DNA of 64,000 bases from Silene conica (GCA_029255685.2 CM055312.2:23902203-23966202); one strand, 5' to 3'. Counted from the first letter of the stretch, positions 10,721-23,320 are shown. Notes: generated from the sequence alone by a model not told the origin. Numbers and translations are program-made.

Positions 10721-12763
10721 TGTAATACCTCGTATATTTAGAGGTTTTATTTCGAGCTTTACTTTTATAAGTGATGTGTCGTTAGTTTTTAAAGCGTTTT
10801 ATTTTATTTTCGGTGTCGATAAGTATACTATCAAATAGTGTTATATATGTCGATGGTGGGGATCGATCTAGGGATCGATTGCACGAGTCTTGGGCCTCGG
10901 TATTCGTGTTAAACAAACAGCCCATGATAATCAAAGAAACCCTCACCATCTCACAACTCTCACGCAGCCCTCCTCTGCCGCCATATAAGTATGGCTTTCA
11001 CCCTATTTTCTGACCTATCTACAACACCACCCTATACCCTAGTTCTACAGCCACCACCACACAACAGAGAGAGAAGTTTCTCACGGTCATTTGATCTTGC
11101 CTAGTCCCCTCGTTTTGAGTCAGAAATCAGGTATATAACGTGTTTGACATTCATTTATAATTGTGTTGTGTCTGGCTGTGTTCATTGCATTTCCGAAGGG
11201 TGGTAGGATGTCACTGTTACCTTAGTTTTGTCCTTATGTACTGCTGGTGGGTGAGGGTTGGTCAGGAGGTTTATCACGGAGGATCTAGGTGTCGCAGTAG
11301 GTGTCGACAGGTGTCACCCCTGGTTGCGTCGTTTTTTTTATAATCGTGTTAAGGGGAGGAGTTTGGGGGTGGTACCACCGTTGACTCGGGGGAGGTCAAC
11401 GCGGTGGTACCATGGTGGTGTCTAGGCCGTGTGTCAGGGAAAAGGCGTGGGTGTTTCCAGGGGTGGTTAGTGGTGTTAGGTGGTGTCGATGGTGGTTAAG
11501 TTTTTGGTCCAGGGAGTTCGGGTGACAGGTCAGGTCTGACTGGTAGGCAGAATGCGCCTCGCCGGTGCTTGTCGTGGGGTTGGAGTTGTGTCGGTGGGGT
11601 GGCCAGTGGTTGTGGGTGTCTGGGTGGTCGTTGTCGGCGGTGGGGCAGAGGCTATGTGGTGGTTTAGGCGGCTGTTTTGGGGCGTTTCTAGTGTCGGGTT
11701 ACGGCTGGGGAAGTCGTGAGTTTGTGGTGTTATTACTATTATTATTATTATTATTACTATTATTATTATTATTATTATTAAAATTATTTTTATTGCTATT
11801 GTTATTAGTCGTGTTATATATATATCTACGAGTCGGGAATTATTTAAGTCATAGGATGTCTATATTTGGGAAGTTACCGTTTTGGGAAAGTTTCTATATA
11901 TGGAAACTTTCCACTTTTGGAAGGTTGCTATTTATAGTAAGTACGTTCGTTAAGGGGTTCGTGAAGTTTGTTAATTCGTTGCATATATCTGTTTAGGTAG
12001 CGAGTTTCGAGTGGAACATTTCTAAGCATATCTCGGATTGTATCTGCGTTTCTGCTATTCCAGGTAGGGAAAGATACTGGTTTACAATAATGTGTAATCT
12101 GTTCTTATGTGTTAATAAGCATGATTATGTTGTAATCTCATGTGAACGTTATATTGTGCTATTTATATCTTTTGAGACATTGTTACGATGTGAATATCTA
12201 TATATATATATATATTGGGTCTTGTGATACGGTGTTGGATCGGTGCGGAGTATATATGGTGTTGGATCGGTGCGGAGTATATACGGTGTTGGATCGGTGC
12301 GGAGTATATATGGTGTTGGATCGGTGCGGAGTATATATATGGCGTTGGATCGGTGCGGAGTTTATTTGACGTTGGATCGGTGCGGAGTTTACTATATTGT
12401 TATAATTATTGTTTTCCCTACTCAACCTCGTGGTTGACCCTGTGTATTCGTGATCACCTGTGATGAACCCATTATTGGGGAGCAGATTGACAGGTGGCTG
12501 AGACTAAGGGGGAGCTATGGGAGGAAGAGCTTGGATCCGGACCAGATTAGATGTCTAGATCACCTTAGTCAGTTTAATACGAGTTGTACTTTATTTATGT
12601 TGTTAAGACTTTTGGATATGTAAGAACATGTTTTGAGTTAAAGTAAATTTTAAAGTACTGTTTATCTTCCTTTGTATCTACTGCCTCGGGAAACCGAGAT
12701 GGTAACACCCTTATTTATCTGAGGAGTCCTAGATCAGGTCCTTAAATAAATGGGGGTGTTACA
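10721..12763 (+). repeat. LTR 2 of Gypsy A (shared middle LTR)
   Basis: The LTR is 2043 bp and nearly identical to LTR 1; differences are a few substitutions and short indels (for example near 11131, 11307 and 11330). It serves as 3' LTR of copy 1 and 5' LTR of copy 2, the expected product of unequal recombination between LTRs. The hairpin (11371-11411), TTA run and minisatellite are all retained. Confidence 0.9.
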
Positions 12764-12766
12764 AAG

Positions 12767-12778
12767 TGGTATCAGAGC
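12767..12778 (+). promoter_or_regulatory. Primer-binding site, Gypsy A copy 2
   Basis: TGGTATCAGAGC at the same 3-base spacing after LTR 2 as in copy 1. Confidence 0.85.
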
Positions 12779-13319
12779 GAACGATCCTCAGGCCTAACCT
12801 AATGAACCCAATGAAAGTAGAAGAGTCTAAATAAAATGAACCCCGGGATAGGACTGTTAGGAGCACACAAAAGGGGAAGTATGAGTCTGGGGCCCCCTCA
12901 CACCGAACCATTGGCCCTATCAGTTTTACCCGGGAACCCAGAGTGAATATACGAGAGAAAAAGGGTAGGTTAAGAAAAGATGGAAGTAATGGTATACAGT
13001 GATAAGTAATTTATGAGAACTCTGAGTATCATTGACTGTTTGAAATAGCCGGAAGGGGCATGAACATGAAAAGAATTTTAATTGTTTGAATAAAGAGGTG
13101 TATATTGATACGATAGGTGAAGTGATCTGAAACATGTTAGTGATTCTCCTCTCATCATGTCTAGTGAAATGCGGTTATGTGATCCCTGAGCCATGTTATA
13201 GAAGAGAACTATTTTATATGATAAGTGTTTATAGACTTTAATGCTTAGGGAACATAGCCCTAATCCAAATGGGTACCCACATGAGTCGGGACTCATTTCT
13301 TTTTCTGTTGTATTATAGT

Positions 13320-14243
13320 ATGCCTCCGCGAAGAGACAATCTCGCTAATATCACGCAAGAGGAATTGGATCGTCTGATAGCTGAGAATGAGGCCTTAAAG
13401 GCCAAACGCATGGACTCCGCAAAAATGAGCACAATCATCGCAAGGCATCACCCTACCCAATTCACTGGGGAGGGGGAACCTCATCTGCTGGGAGCGTGGT
13501 GTCGGGAATTCAGTAATCTATTCGAGTTGGTGGATTGCCCCGAAGAATTGAGGGTTGACCAAGCAGCCCACTATCTGAGGGGTATGGCCGGAGATTGGTG
13601 GACCGGGAACAAAGGAGAGATTCGAGAGGCAGCTAGAGAGGACGGGACCGAGTATGTTGCTTGGATTGCATTCAAGAGGATCTTATATGAGGTGTTTCTG
13701 CCAGAGTTTCAGAAAAGCAAGTTGAGAGAGGAGTTTGATACATTCAAGATGTCAGAGGACATGACAGTAGAGGTTACTATCGGAAATTTATCCAGTTGGT
13801 GAGCTATGTGGGAGACATGGGATTTGACGATGCCATGCTGGCAATGAAATTTGAGAGGGGGTTATCAATCGCCATCAAGAAGAGATTGATTGCAGCTCCG
13901 CCCACCACAGTCTGTGACATCTACTTAAGGGCTGGGGCGGCGGAGAGGCTTTCAGAGATGATCCAGGAGGACAAAAAGTCCAAGTCTGAAAAGAGGAAGG
14001 CTGAATCAGTAGCTGAGGGTTCAGGATCGAAAAAGCAGAGCTCTAACAAGTTCAGTGGTAACTTCGGGAGTAGTGCCTCTGGTGGTGGGAGAAACCAGAG
14101 TGGGGGCAATCACATGAGTGGGGTTTCTGGCAGTGGTTCGGCTGGAATTGTGTGTTATGGCTGTGGAAAGAGGGGACATAAGCAGGCGGTGTGTCGTTCG
14201 TCTGGAGGAAATCAGTCTGGGGGCTATCGTACGCACATCCGGA
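13320..14243 (+). pseudogene. gag: gag of Gypsy A copy 2 (same frameshifts)
   Basis: Starts with ATG at 13320 and copies 5952-6875 almost base for base, including the lost base before YYRKFIQ (near 13771), the CCHC knuckle ([14 protein letters not shown]) and the second phase change near 14228. One visible change is GNFGSSA in place of GYFGSSA. Shared lesions show that one already defective unit was duplicated. Confidence 0.85.
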
Positions 14244-15329
14244 TACCAGGGATCCCGTACTCAGTCCTATGGTAGCAGTGGCTATCGCACACCCACGACA
14301 AACTATGGTGGGGGTGCGAAATCTGGAGGGAGCAGCAATTACCAGAGGAACTATAACAATCACCAGAGCTGCCCGTACCAGAATCAGTTCAATGGAAGTG
14401 GAAGCAACCAAAAGACAGGAACGGGAGGAAATCAGCAGGCGGGGACATCTTCTGCCAGCCATAGTGGAGTCAAGTCCAGTGGCAAGCTCTTTGCCATGGG
14501 AAAGCAGGCAGCTCAGGAGGATGCGCATGTGGTAACCGGTACTTTTCTTGTGAACTCTAAGCCTACTTTCGTACTTTTCGATTCCGGTGCCAGCCATTCG
14601 TTTGTGTCTAGAGATCATGTTAAGGCTTTGGGACTTGAGAGATTTGATTGGATCGTGGATCCAGTGACCATACCATCAGGCGAGTCGATAGTCTGTAATA
14701 GAGTATATGGTAGTGTACCCATCAAAATCGGGGAAGCAATTTTCTATTGCGACCTCATAGAGTTTCCTCTGGGGGGTTTTGAGGTGATTCTGGGGATGGA
14801 CTGGCTAGGGAAGTATCGAGCTTTCATCGACTGTCATCAAAAGAAGATTTCCTTGAAGGGACCTAAGGGAGTGAGGGTGTCTTACAAGGGATACCGAGTC
14901 AAACCAAAAATCAAATTCATTTCTGTCAATACCCTTAAGTCTGGCTTGAGGAAAGGAGAGAGCCTAATCTTATGCCAAATGTGGAATTGTGAGGCTGAGA
15001 CCCCCAAGACTAGCGAGATACCTGTGGTACGGGAGTTTGAGGGAGTTTTTCGAGACGATGTTCCAGGGTTGCCGCCGCGGAGGGAAGTGGAATTCTCCAT
15101 TGACCTAAAACCAGGGGCGGGACCAATATCCAAATCACCGTACCGTATGGGACCGAAGGAGATGGAGGAGTTGAAGAAGCAGTTGGATGAACTAGCTGAG
15201 AAAGGGTTCATCCGACCCAGTGTGTCGCCCTGGGGAGCACCCGTTTTGTTTGTGAAGAAGAAGGATGGAAGTTTGAGGCTGTGTGTTGATTACCGAGAGC
15301 TGAACAATGTAACCATCAAGAACCGTTAG
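14244..15329 (+). pseudogene. pol: pol of Gypsy A copy 2: protease and RT N-terminus
   Basis: Counterpart of 6876-7961 with the DSGA protease motif, the GMDWL segment and the RT entry region, ended by the same TAG (15327-15329). Scattered substitutions distinguish it from copy 1 (for example IVDPVT against IADPVT, and VILGMDW against VIMGMDW). Confidence 0.9.
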
Positions 15330-16697
15330 CCCTTGCCGAGAATTGACGACTTGTTCGATCAGTTAAGTGGAGCTGGGGTTTTCTCCAAGATAGACTTGAG
15401 ATCCGGGTATCATCAGTCGAGGATAAAGGATGAGGATATTCCCAAGACTGCTTTCCGAACGAGGTATGGCCACTACGAATTCGTGGTTATGCCCTTTGGA
15501 TTGACTAATGCTCCAGCTGTGTTCATGGACTTAATGAATCGAGTTTTCAGCCCGTATCTGGACAAGTTTGTGGTGGTATTTATCGATGATATCCTTGTAT
15601 ATTCCAAGAATGCAGAAGAGCACGAGGACCACTTAAGGAAAGTACTTCAGACCTTGGAGGAACATAAACTCAATGCTAAGTTGAGTAAGTGTGAGTTCTG
15701 GTTGAAGAGAGTGGCGTTTTTGGGGCATGTGATTTCAAAGGAGGGAGTGTCTGTCGACCCTAGCAAGATTGAGGCTGTAACTAGATGGCAAAGTCCGAAG
15801 AATGTGAGTGAGATTCGAAGCTTCCTTGGTTTGGCTGGGTATTATCGGAGATTCGTCAAAGATTTTTCAAAGATAGCGAAGCCGTTAACATCGTTAATGA
15901 GAAAAGAGAATCGTTTCGTCTGGGATGAGAGTTGTGAGAAGGCATTCCTAACCCTTAAGGAACGTCTGACAACAGCTCCTATCCTTGCTTTGCCAGTTGG
16001 GAGTGATAATTTCGAGGTGTTTACTGACGCTTCGAAGCATGGATTGGGATGTGTGCTAATGCAGAATGGGAGAGTGATCGCGTATGCCTCTCGCCAGCTG
16101 AAGACCTATGAAGAAAATTATCCGACGCATGATTTGGAATTGGGCGCTGTGGTCTTTGCACTGAAATTGTGGCGTCATTACCTTTATGGAGCCACTTTTA
16201 AGGTGTTTTCTGACCATAAGAGCCTGAAATATATCTACACCCAGAAAGAGTTGAACATGAGGCAGAGGAGGTGGATAGAATTATCTGGAGATTATGATAT
16301 GCAGATTGTCTACCACGAAGGCAAGGCAAATGTGGTAGCTGACGCTCTAAGTAGGAAGTCGGTACATGCTTTGAGTTGTGCCAGATCGAGAGTGAGGTTG
16401 CATGGTGAGTTAAGGGAGATGGGAATTTTCATGATCCGGAAAGGGGATGCTCTTGGTGATTTGACCGTGGAGCCTGAGTTGTATGGGGAGATTCGGGAGT
16501 TGCAGAAGAACGATGAGAGAATCCAGAAGTGGCGTTTGATGGTGGAAAATGGGAATAGTGATGGGGCATCCAAGTTCAGTGTTCATACCGACGGTAGTTT
16601 GAGGTTCAGTGGGCGATGGTGTGTACCGAATGTTGAGGAGCTAAAGAAGAAGATCCTGACTGAAGCTCATGCTACTCCTTATTCTGTTCACCCAGGA
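15330..16697 (+). pseudogene. pol: pol of Gypsy A copy 2: RT-RNase H, truncated in the integrase zinc domain
   Basis: Continues in phase after the TAG with [32 protein letters not shown] and [10 protein letters not shown]. It breaks off within the HHCC zinc domain after SVHPG at about 16697, where sequence of LTR C (GGAATTAAAAC) is joined. The rest of integrase, the chromodomain and the 3' LTR of this unit are missing. Confidence 0.9.
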
Positions 16698-16698
16698 A

Positions 16699-16836
16699 GG
16701 AATTAAAACTTTTTAAAGTAAACAACATGCGAGAAGTCTTAAACTGAAAAGGAAACTGAAACTGAAATAAAACCAAAATAGATAAGTAACAGTTCTAAGT
16801 ATCAAAAACAAATATGTACAACAGCCCGGGATGGAA
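16699..16836 (+). repeat. Displaced fragment of LTR C
   Basis: Matches 627-764 in LTR C copy 1. It is joined on the left to truncated pol and on the right to Helitron sequence (454 onward) through short shared bases (AAC), so both ends are breakpoints. Confidence 0.85.
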
Positions 16837-16953
16837 CGACAACTACTGTTCAAACATTGATACCCTTTTAGAGCGGAGTGTTGAAATTGTAATTGGGTTG
16901 TCATTCAGCACATGCATCTTTACATTGAAAAGTTTGGTCTGCAAATGCGTCAA
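16837..16953 (-). repeat. Duplicated Helitron segment (copy of 454-570)
   Basis: 117 bp matching 454-570, including the GTCAA target-site copy at 16949-16953 next to the second LTR C. This shows that the duplicated block extended beyond LTR C into its flank, so C copy 2 is a segmental duplicate and not a second insertion. Confidence 0.85.
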
Positions 16954-17689
16954 TGTAAAACCCTCGCGAAAGCGGAAATATAAACATACAAAAGTACTAA
17001 AAATGCAGCGGAATTAAAACTTTTTAAAGTAAACAACATGCGAGAAGTCTTAAACTGAAAAGGAAACTGAAACTGAAATAAAACCAAAATAGATAAGTAA
17101 CAGTTCTAAGTATCAAAAACAAATATGTACAACAGCCCAGGATGGAACATCCCTACAGGCACCAAAACAACTGTATCAAAAGACTAAGAGTCTAGCTAGG
17201 CGATATAAGTGTAAGTCATATGATGACAACAGGATCACCACTCGCTAGCCCTCTCGTGAGCCCCGTTCCAACCTGCATGTACCTACATACATGAAAACAT
17301 GTACGCCACAATCAGTGGGGAGTGACTAGAGTTCTCCTAGCCACCTTTTGTGACAACACGTAACACATAACGAAATACAGAATACTCCAACATATATCAA
17401 CATGTGAAGCATAAACATCTCATCAACTGTTCTCATACTATCATGCAAACTCTAGTGCACGGCTCTCAACCAACTTCATAAACCGTTAGGAAGGAGAGCC
17501 GGTTTCCCTACTGGTTACCCAGTCGGGGGGTCTTTCAATTCAACTATTTATGAAACCAATAAGAGAGTCATCCAATGCCTTGGATGAACAGAAAACAACT
17601 CAAGCAATATAATCATAAACTTCAACATGCATATCTGACACTGTACCAAACTCTAAGGCAAGCAGATATAACATCAAGTAAAGAGGTTC

Positions 17690-18590
17690 AACGGTCAACT
17701 TAAGACATAACCTAGCTACCAAACATTCAGCAAGTATAAAGGTTCAGAGGCGACATCTTAACGCATAACCTAGATACTAAGTTCACAATATCAAGCAAGG
17801 ACTCAGAGGCGAAAACTCAACGCATGGACCAGCCATCACAGAACACTAGACTCAGAGGTGAAAACTCAACGCATGGACTAGCATTCAATTCACTATCACA
17901 AGTAAGGCACTCAGAGGCGAAAACTCAACGCATGTTCCCCTACTGCATCACAAGGTACTAAACTCAGAGGTGAAAACTCAACGCATGGACCGGCTATCAC
18001 AGAACACTAGACTCAGAGGCGAAAACTCAACGCATGGACTAGCATTCAATTCACTATCACAAGTAAGGAACTCAGAGGCGAAAACTCAACGCATGTTCCC
18101 CTACTGCATCACAAGGTACTAAACTCAGAGGCGAAAACTCAACGCATGTTCTAGCACCAAACACCTGCACTCCGGGTAAGGTATGACAACCTGACTGCCC
18201 CGTTGTGCAGTTGCTCTACTCGTCAGACTCAGAGGCGAAAACTCAACGCATGTTCCGACGCGATCACACACACATGTCTGGACTCAGAGGCGAAAACTCA
18301 ACGCATGTCCCAGACACGACAAACAAACATGTATGATGCTCAGAGGCGAAAACTCAACGCATGTTCCGACGCGATCACACACACATGTCTGGACTCAGAG
18401 GCGAAAACTCAACGCATGTCCCAGACACGACAAACAAACATGTATGAAGCTCAGAGGCGAAAACTCAACGCATGTCTCCATACACGACAAACAAACACAT
18501 ATAGGGCTCAGAGGCGACATCTCAACGCATACCCCTATACATGACAAACAATCTACGTATTAAGTTCAGAGGCGACACCTTAACGCATAC
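17690..18590 (+). repeat. Minisatellite in LTR C, copy 2
   Basis: Same family as 1313-2040 (core GAGGCGAAAACTCAACGC) but with one extra higher-order block around 18337-18450 and two extra terminal units (GAGGCGACATCTCAACGC and GAGGCGACACCTTAACGC, about 18508-18590). A few units carry GAGGTG in place of GAGGCG. Confidence 0.85.
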
Positions 18591-18888
18591 CATAATACGC
18601 ATCACTATAAGCATTCAACTTTAAAACTAACTTTAGTTCTCATATCTTTATATCACCGATCAACACTTAATTGACCCCGGGAACTAAGTGAGGGAGAGCC
18701 GGTTTCCCTTTCGGTTACCCGACCGGGGGGTCTCTATCCTCTTTCCATTCCCGAACCCAATATGGTGTCGCCCATCCTCCGGGGACCTCAAATACATATC
18801 ACGGGTATACAAAACGAGTTTCAACCAGAACCGATTAACCGTTTGAAAGTTACGAACGAATTACAACAAAACAGCCTACAGGGGTCCC

Positions 18889-19165
18889 CAGCCGGTCGGC
18901 AGGCAGCCGGTCGGCCGGCTGGGAATACACTCAGCCTTTCTTTCTTTTCCAAACGAAGAACAACACAAAGGGACTCCCAGCCGGTCGGCAGGCAGCCGGT
19001 CGGCCGGCTGGGCTCCCATTCTCCCTATGGTTTCGCAAAACACAAACAACACAAGGAGACTACCAGCCGGTCGGCAGGCAGCCGGTCGGCCGGCTGGCAG
19101 TCCTAAGCCAAGTTTCTACAAAATGCGAAAAACACACAAGACGCGCTCCCAGCCGGTCGACCGGC
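18889..19165 (+). repeat. GC-rich palindromic repeats in LTR C, copy 2
   Basis: Three full CCAGCCGG...CCGGCTGG blocks plus a shortened fourth (CCAGCCGGTCGACCGGCT) matching 2336-2638. The fourth block is shorter than in copy 1 by about 18 bp. Confidence 0.85.
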
Positions 19166-20123
19166 TCAGAGAGCCTGATACGAAAACGCGACTTTCAGCC
19201 TAATTGAAAACATCACAAATCGACATACAAAATTCAATATTTGCTACAAGCAAGATTTACCCGACATCATGAAACATCTAAACTCATTATCTATCAGCAA
19301 ACAAATCCCATAACAATCCTCAAACGATTATATCAAGTATCCGTCTTAACTTTGTGAAAACTGAAATTAAGCCTAAGAACATATAACAACATCACCAAGC
19401 ATGAATTCTTCACATAAGAACAATCCTAAACATGATACTAAGTCCATTGATCATTAAGCATTAGCAAAAATCAGAAACTAACATAAGAACACACCAAAAC
19501 TTGCTAATATTCACATTAAGGCCGAGTTTCTCATTATCGTCACCTTAAAAGCACTCCGTCTTAAAGATCCTCCTCTACCACGAAGCTATCGATGTCCGGG
19601 TTCTCCAATCCTTCACCTACAAGCACGAAAAACGGGTTTAAGGCCTTAAAAACGGATTATATGTAAAACAGGCCAAATTTCGAAATGAAGGGATTGAAAA
19701 ACGGAAGTGATAGATGGCTTGGAAATTCGATGAGGATTCCGAAAATGTTATTGTTACCTTGATTTGATGAACGGATGATGGAGAAAGGAGCAAAAGAAGT
19801 TGATTATTTATGGAGGTTTTAAGAAATGTGTTTCACTGTTTTATTTGTTTTGAAGATGAAGAAGATGTCGACAAATGGGTCTTAAGAGGGTTTAAGGACT
19901 TGTCCTTTCCGTCACAATTGAAACGGGTTAGGATACTTGAACGGGCTTTTAAGATGGGAACTTAAATTACCAAGTTTGTATTCGTCTTAAGGACTTGAGG
20001 TTCTTAAGACGGATCTTACTATTTATTTAAAATACTCTTCGATAAATTATTAAAATATTATTTTATCCCGTAAAAATAATTAAAACCTTTAAAATATAAT
20101 TTACGAAAAAGCGGGCTGTTACA

Positions 20124-22498
20124 GTCAAGGCAGTAGCATGACTATTCATCCTGCACGCTCATTTAGATATGGCATTAGCAAAGTGTCAATTTATTAAACG
20201 TATGTTCTGATTTATTGATAATTATAGGTTGGGTCATTACCAGGACGTAATAGCATCTGCCTTTTCACCAACAGGCTTATGTATAAAGACAGTCGAAGCA
20301 CTTGTAGTCATTGAAAAACCTGTGTCATTGTAGAAGATGCAAAGATTATTGTTAGATGCCTGATCTCTAAGGATAACACAATAGCACGATGACTTGTAAT
20401 TTCCAAAGGTTTAATTGTGGAAATCCATGGTAGTAGATTTTATGACAACCTCTGTGCACAAATACTCGAAGTGCAGTCATACCGACGATTCTGAATTTAC
20501 CACGCACGGGTATCAATAGAGTACAATCATCATGAGCAAGATCATCCCAAACTGAAATTGACAATGGCTGTTCAGTGCTACACAAACAATAATATTAATA
20601 CTATGTGGAATATCTCAGATAATATTATTGTTAGCCTTAGTGATGAATCTAATGACAGCTTAATAGGCATGTTCTCGCACCTGTGGTCGACCAAGACAAT
20701 TTCACGTACACTGGTTTCTCGTGTCTTAGATGTGAGCACCTTACGTGGCTGGTCTTCCACAAAGAGTACAACGCATACTATGTCTACAAAGTATGCGAAA
20801 ACTGTTAGCTGTAAATTACATAGAAACAGGATGCAGTAGTACTACAACCAGTGTATATATTCTGAGTGTACTTAGAAAATATACCAAATATTTCGCTATA
20901 ATCAGGTGATCGGGGCAGCTGGTTAATTGGACAGTAGTTAACATCAGTGCATTCATCATCATCAGCAGGCATGATAATTGTACGATGGTTGAAGGTCATC
21001 TGGTATCCAAGTCCTGCACCATGGGTTTGTTACTCAGGTTTTACTGGACTGATATTTGCATCTAATATTTCATATCTCCGGTTGTGCTTGATAACATCCT
21101 CATATATCTCTACTTGATCATCAAATAAAGCACCACACATCTTATTACCCTGGAAAAAAAAACAACCCGCTTAAGTTACATTAGGACAACAAATGTATAA
21201 TGCTCTGTGTTATGATGTTAACTCCTAATGCCAAACATTAATTAAGACAACACTTATAAACACAGGTGCAAAAGCAGTTGTTAATAGAATTCAAGCTAGT
21301 AAAATTATCCATGACTACAATTCATTTACAAATGGTTATATATAGATGGAAGCTAATGAAGATGCAAACAATATAGGACTGGACTATGACGTTCACAGAT
21401 TCAATATTTACAGATGTAGTTATATACATTTTAAAAGATCTTCATGATCTGATGTTATTTGCTTTGAAGCTAGTTTTATAAACCAAGTTTGATTTAAGAT
21501 TAGCTATATAGGAGTATATATCTAAACGCGTCAGGCATATATACTCAAGAACATCAAATAATCTGTCGAACACACCCAAAAAGAAAAACGTAAAGAACCT
21601 GGTGAATAGGCCAACATGTTTCCGGTTTACCTGATGTCTTCTAGACCTAGAGAAGCTCATGCAGCCATTGCTTCTCGACAAAAAGGAAAAGGAAAGAACA
21701 TCTAGTGCCACAGACAGTAACCTTACCAACTACCCAAAATAAAGTTAGCATGAATTATACCATCATACCACAGATTAATGAAACTCTACATAAGAAAAAA
21801 ACACATTAGAAATAGTTATTTTGCCGTAGCAAGAGTCAAGACGGTCAGAGACTGAATGTACCCGTGACCCAAATGACCTTCCTATAATACTTCATCTGAA
21901 CTGACCATGTTCAACCTCGTAAGTACGCAACCCTCTGGCTGCGTCAAGTATGACAAACCGAATAACATATTTAGCATATTTGTCAGATCAGATCGCACTC
22001 ATAAGTCATAACCAAGTCCTATGAATCCTCAATATAGACAACATATTCACAAACACATCTAGTAGCTTACGTCTCAACCTCATAGCTAGGATTAGAAAAA
22101 ACAGAAATCTAACTTTCAATAACGATAACCATTTAAAAACAAAAGAGCAATTAGTGTTATAATGGGTTCGTAATTCATCATAAAAAAAGACGATTATTGA
22201 AGTTGTTAAAATTAATGAAAATACCTTATCATCTTCAAATAACAAGCTCTGGTATCGAACTTTTACAGGAGACTTTTTTGGACGACGCTTCTCAACCACT
22301 TTTACGCTAACCTTGAATTTTTTGCTTTCGTTGGTTAGCTCATCAAGGTAGACCTTTCTAGATTTCATTGTACTGCATCACGGAACCGAAATTAAAAACA
22401 AAAGGGACATAGATTTGTCAGAAACCAGTATTGAATTACAATTTTGAATGAGTTGCTTGTAAGTAGCATGTAGACAATGGCACACCATAATCATCAGT
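20124..22498 (-). mobile_element. Helitron remnant, RPA-gene segment
   Basis: Resumes the Helitron after LTR C (TSD GTCAA at 20124-20128) and ends at the TSD TCAGT (22494-22498) of element G. It contains five exons of the RPA-like gene (20241-22368). Between the exons and beyond 22368 the sequence is AT-rich with no other feature seen. Confidence 0.75.
20241..22368 (-). pseudogene. RPA70-like gene of the Helitron, exons 1-5 (one nonsense mutation)
   Basis: Five exons can be phased on the minus strand: 22368-22225 (ATG start, MKSRKVYLDELTNESK), 21149-20885, 20801-20681, 20577-20450 and 20319-20241, all with GT-AG borders and consistent codon phase. The product reads like the first OB-folds of replication protein A large subunit: a KVSVKVVEKR strand, FDDQVEIYEDVIKHNRRYEI, YQMTFNHRTI, VREIVLVDH, PLSISVWDDLAHDD and SMTTSASTVFIHKP. 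RPA binds single-stranded DNA; Helitron copies may assist rolling-circle replication. TAA at 21030-21032 (after SPVKPE) interrupts exon 2. The terminal zinc exon lies at 37-248 and the middle is not found. Confidence 0.75.
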
Positions 22499-23320
22499 TG
22501 TAACATTTCATGTTTTAGCGTGCTTAAGTCTTGTTGTGGGTATGTTCGTGGTCGCTATGAGTGGGTGACCTTCGGGACGAAGTTCATTTTAAGGGGGGAA
22601 GATTGTAATAACCCATTTTATTATCCAAATTATTTAATGGTGACGGGTTATTCGTTAAATAAAATGGTGGGCTTTCGAATAATTTAAGTGCATCGAACAT
22701 TTAGTTACGACATCTATTTTGGGTTTAAACCGAATTATGATATTGTGATCAAGTTAGGGGTTTGTGTTGCCAAGGGGATTCGATCCTATGACCTTTAGAG
22801 ACCCATATTGGGCCTCGTTTTACGTGCTAAAGAGAGCAGCCCATGACGGGTTTTATGAGCAGCCACCAAGAGTATGGTCCTGCCGCCATATATACATGGG
22901 GTTTTCCTTACCCTAAACCCTACACAATCACATTGAAACAAACACCAAACCCTAGCCGTCACATCATAGGAGTCTAAGGAGCCGCTCTTGGTGGTCATGC
23001 ACTAGCCTAAGGTGGCTCGATCTGACCGTGAACCTGGTATGCCCATCACAACCGTTACTTTTTCCTGTGTAGTTTATAGTTTCGTCACTTGTGTTTAACC
23101 AGGTACAACACGTTTTGGTTCCGTTGTCTTTGCATAATTTTACACTACGTTATATAGTCAGTTTATGAGAACCATCTTTTGGGAGTCGTGGGTTGTCGGA
23201 GACAGTCATCGAAGGTGTTTAACCTGGTGTCTGGAAGGGGTTGCAGAGTCGTGTTTTACAGGAATCCAGTAGCGTTTCTCTTAGGCGTGTTTAGTGTGGT
23301 CTGGGTGTCGTTATTTTTTC
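22499..23320 (+). repeat. Plus-oriented part of G: internal 3' end, polypurine tract and LTR head
   Basis: 22499-22603 matches the untranslated 3' region of Gypsy A type elements (TGTAAC at its start, CTTCGGGACGAAGTTC, then AAGGGGGGAAGAT at 22591-22603). The LTR begins TGTAATAACCC at 22604 and includes the TATA-like CCGCCATATATAC near 22883. Its reverse complement is at about 30433-31150. The two form arms of a 718-bp inverted repeat spaced about 7.1 kb apart. Confidence 0.8.

Larger units (their letters stand above)
3341..16697 (+). mobile_element. Ty3/Gypsy chromovirus A, tandem array (LTR-internal-LTR-truncated internal)
   Basis: Two LTRs (3341-5395 and 10721-12763) bracket a full internal domain. 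A second, nearly identical internal domain follows the second LTR and stops in the integrase zinc region near 16697. Order of domains: tRNA-Met primer site, gag with CCHC knuckle, DSGA protease, RT, RNase H, integrase, C-terminal chromodomain-like segment. This order and the chromodomain place it among chromoviruses, probably Tekay/Del (inference from pol style). Both internal copies carry the same frameshifts and the same stop before the PLPRIDDL segment, so it is non-autonomous. It sits in LTR C; the empty site is visible at 19865/19866. Confidence 0.9.
16954..20123 (+). mobile_element. LTR of family C, copy 2 (complete, 3170 bp)
   Basis: Runs from TGTAAAACCC to GGCTGTTACA and is flanked by GTCAA at 16949-16953 and 20124-20128. 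No internal region is present, so it behaves as a solo LTR. It lacks the Gypsy A insertion: the sequence GAAGATGAAGAAGATG is continuous with TCGACAAATGGG near 19866. The last 250 bp (about 19870-20123) exist only here and are AT-rich. There is no coding capacity. Confidence 0.85.
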
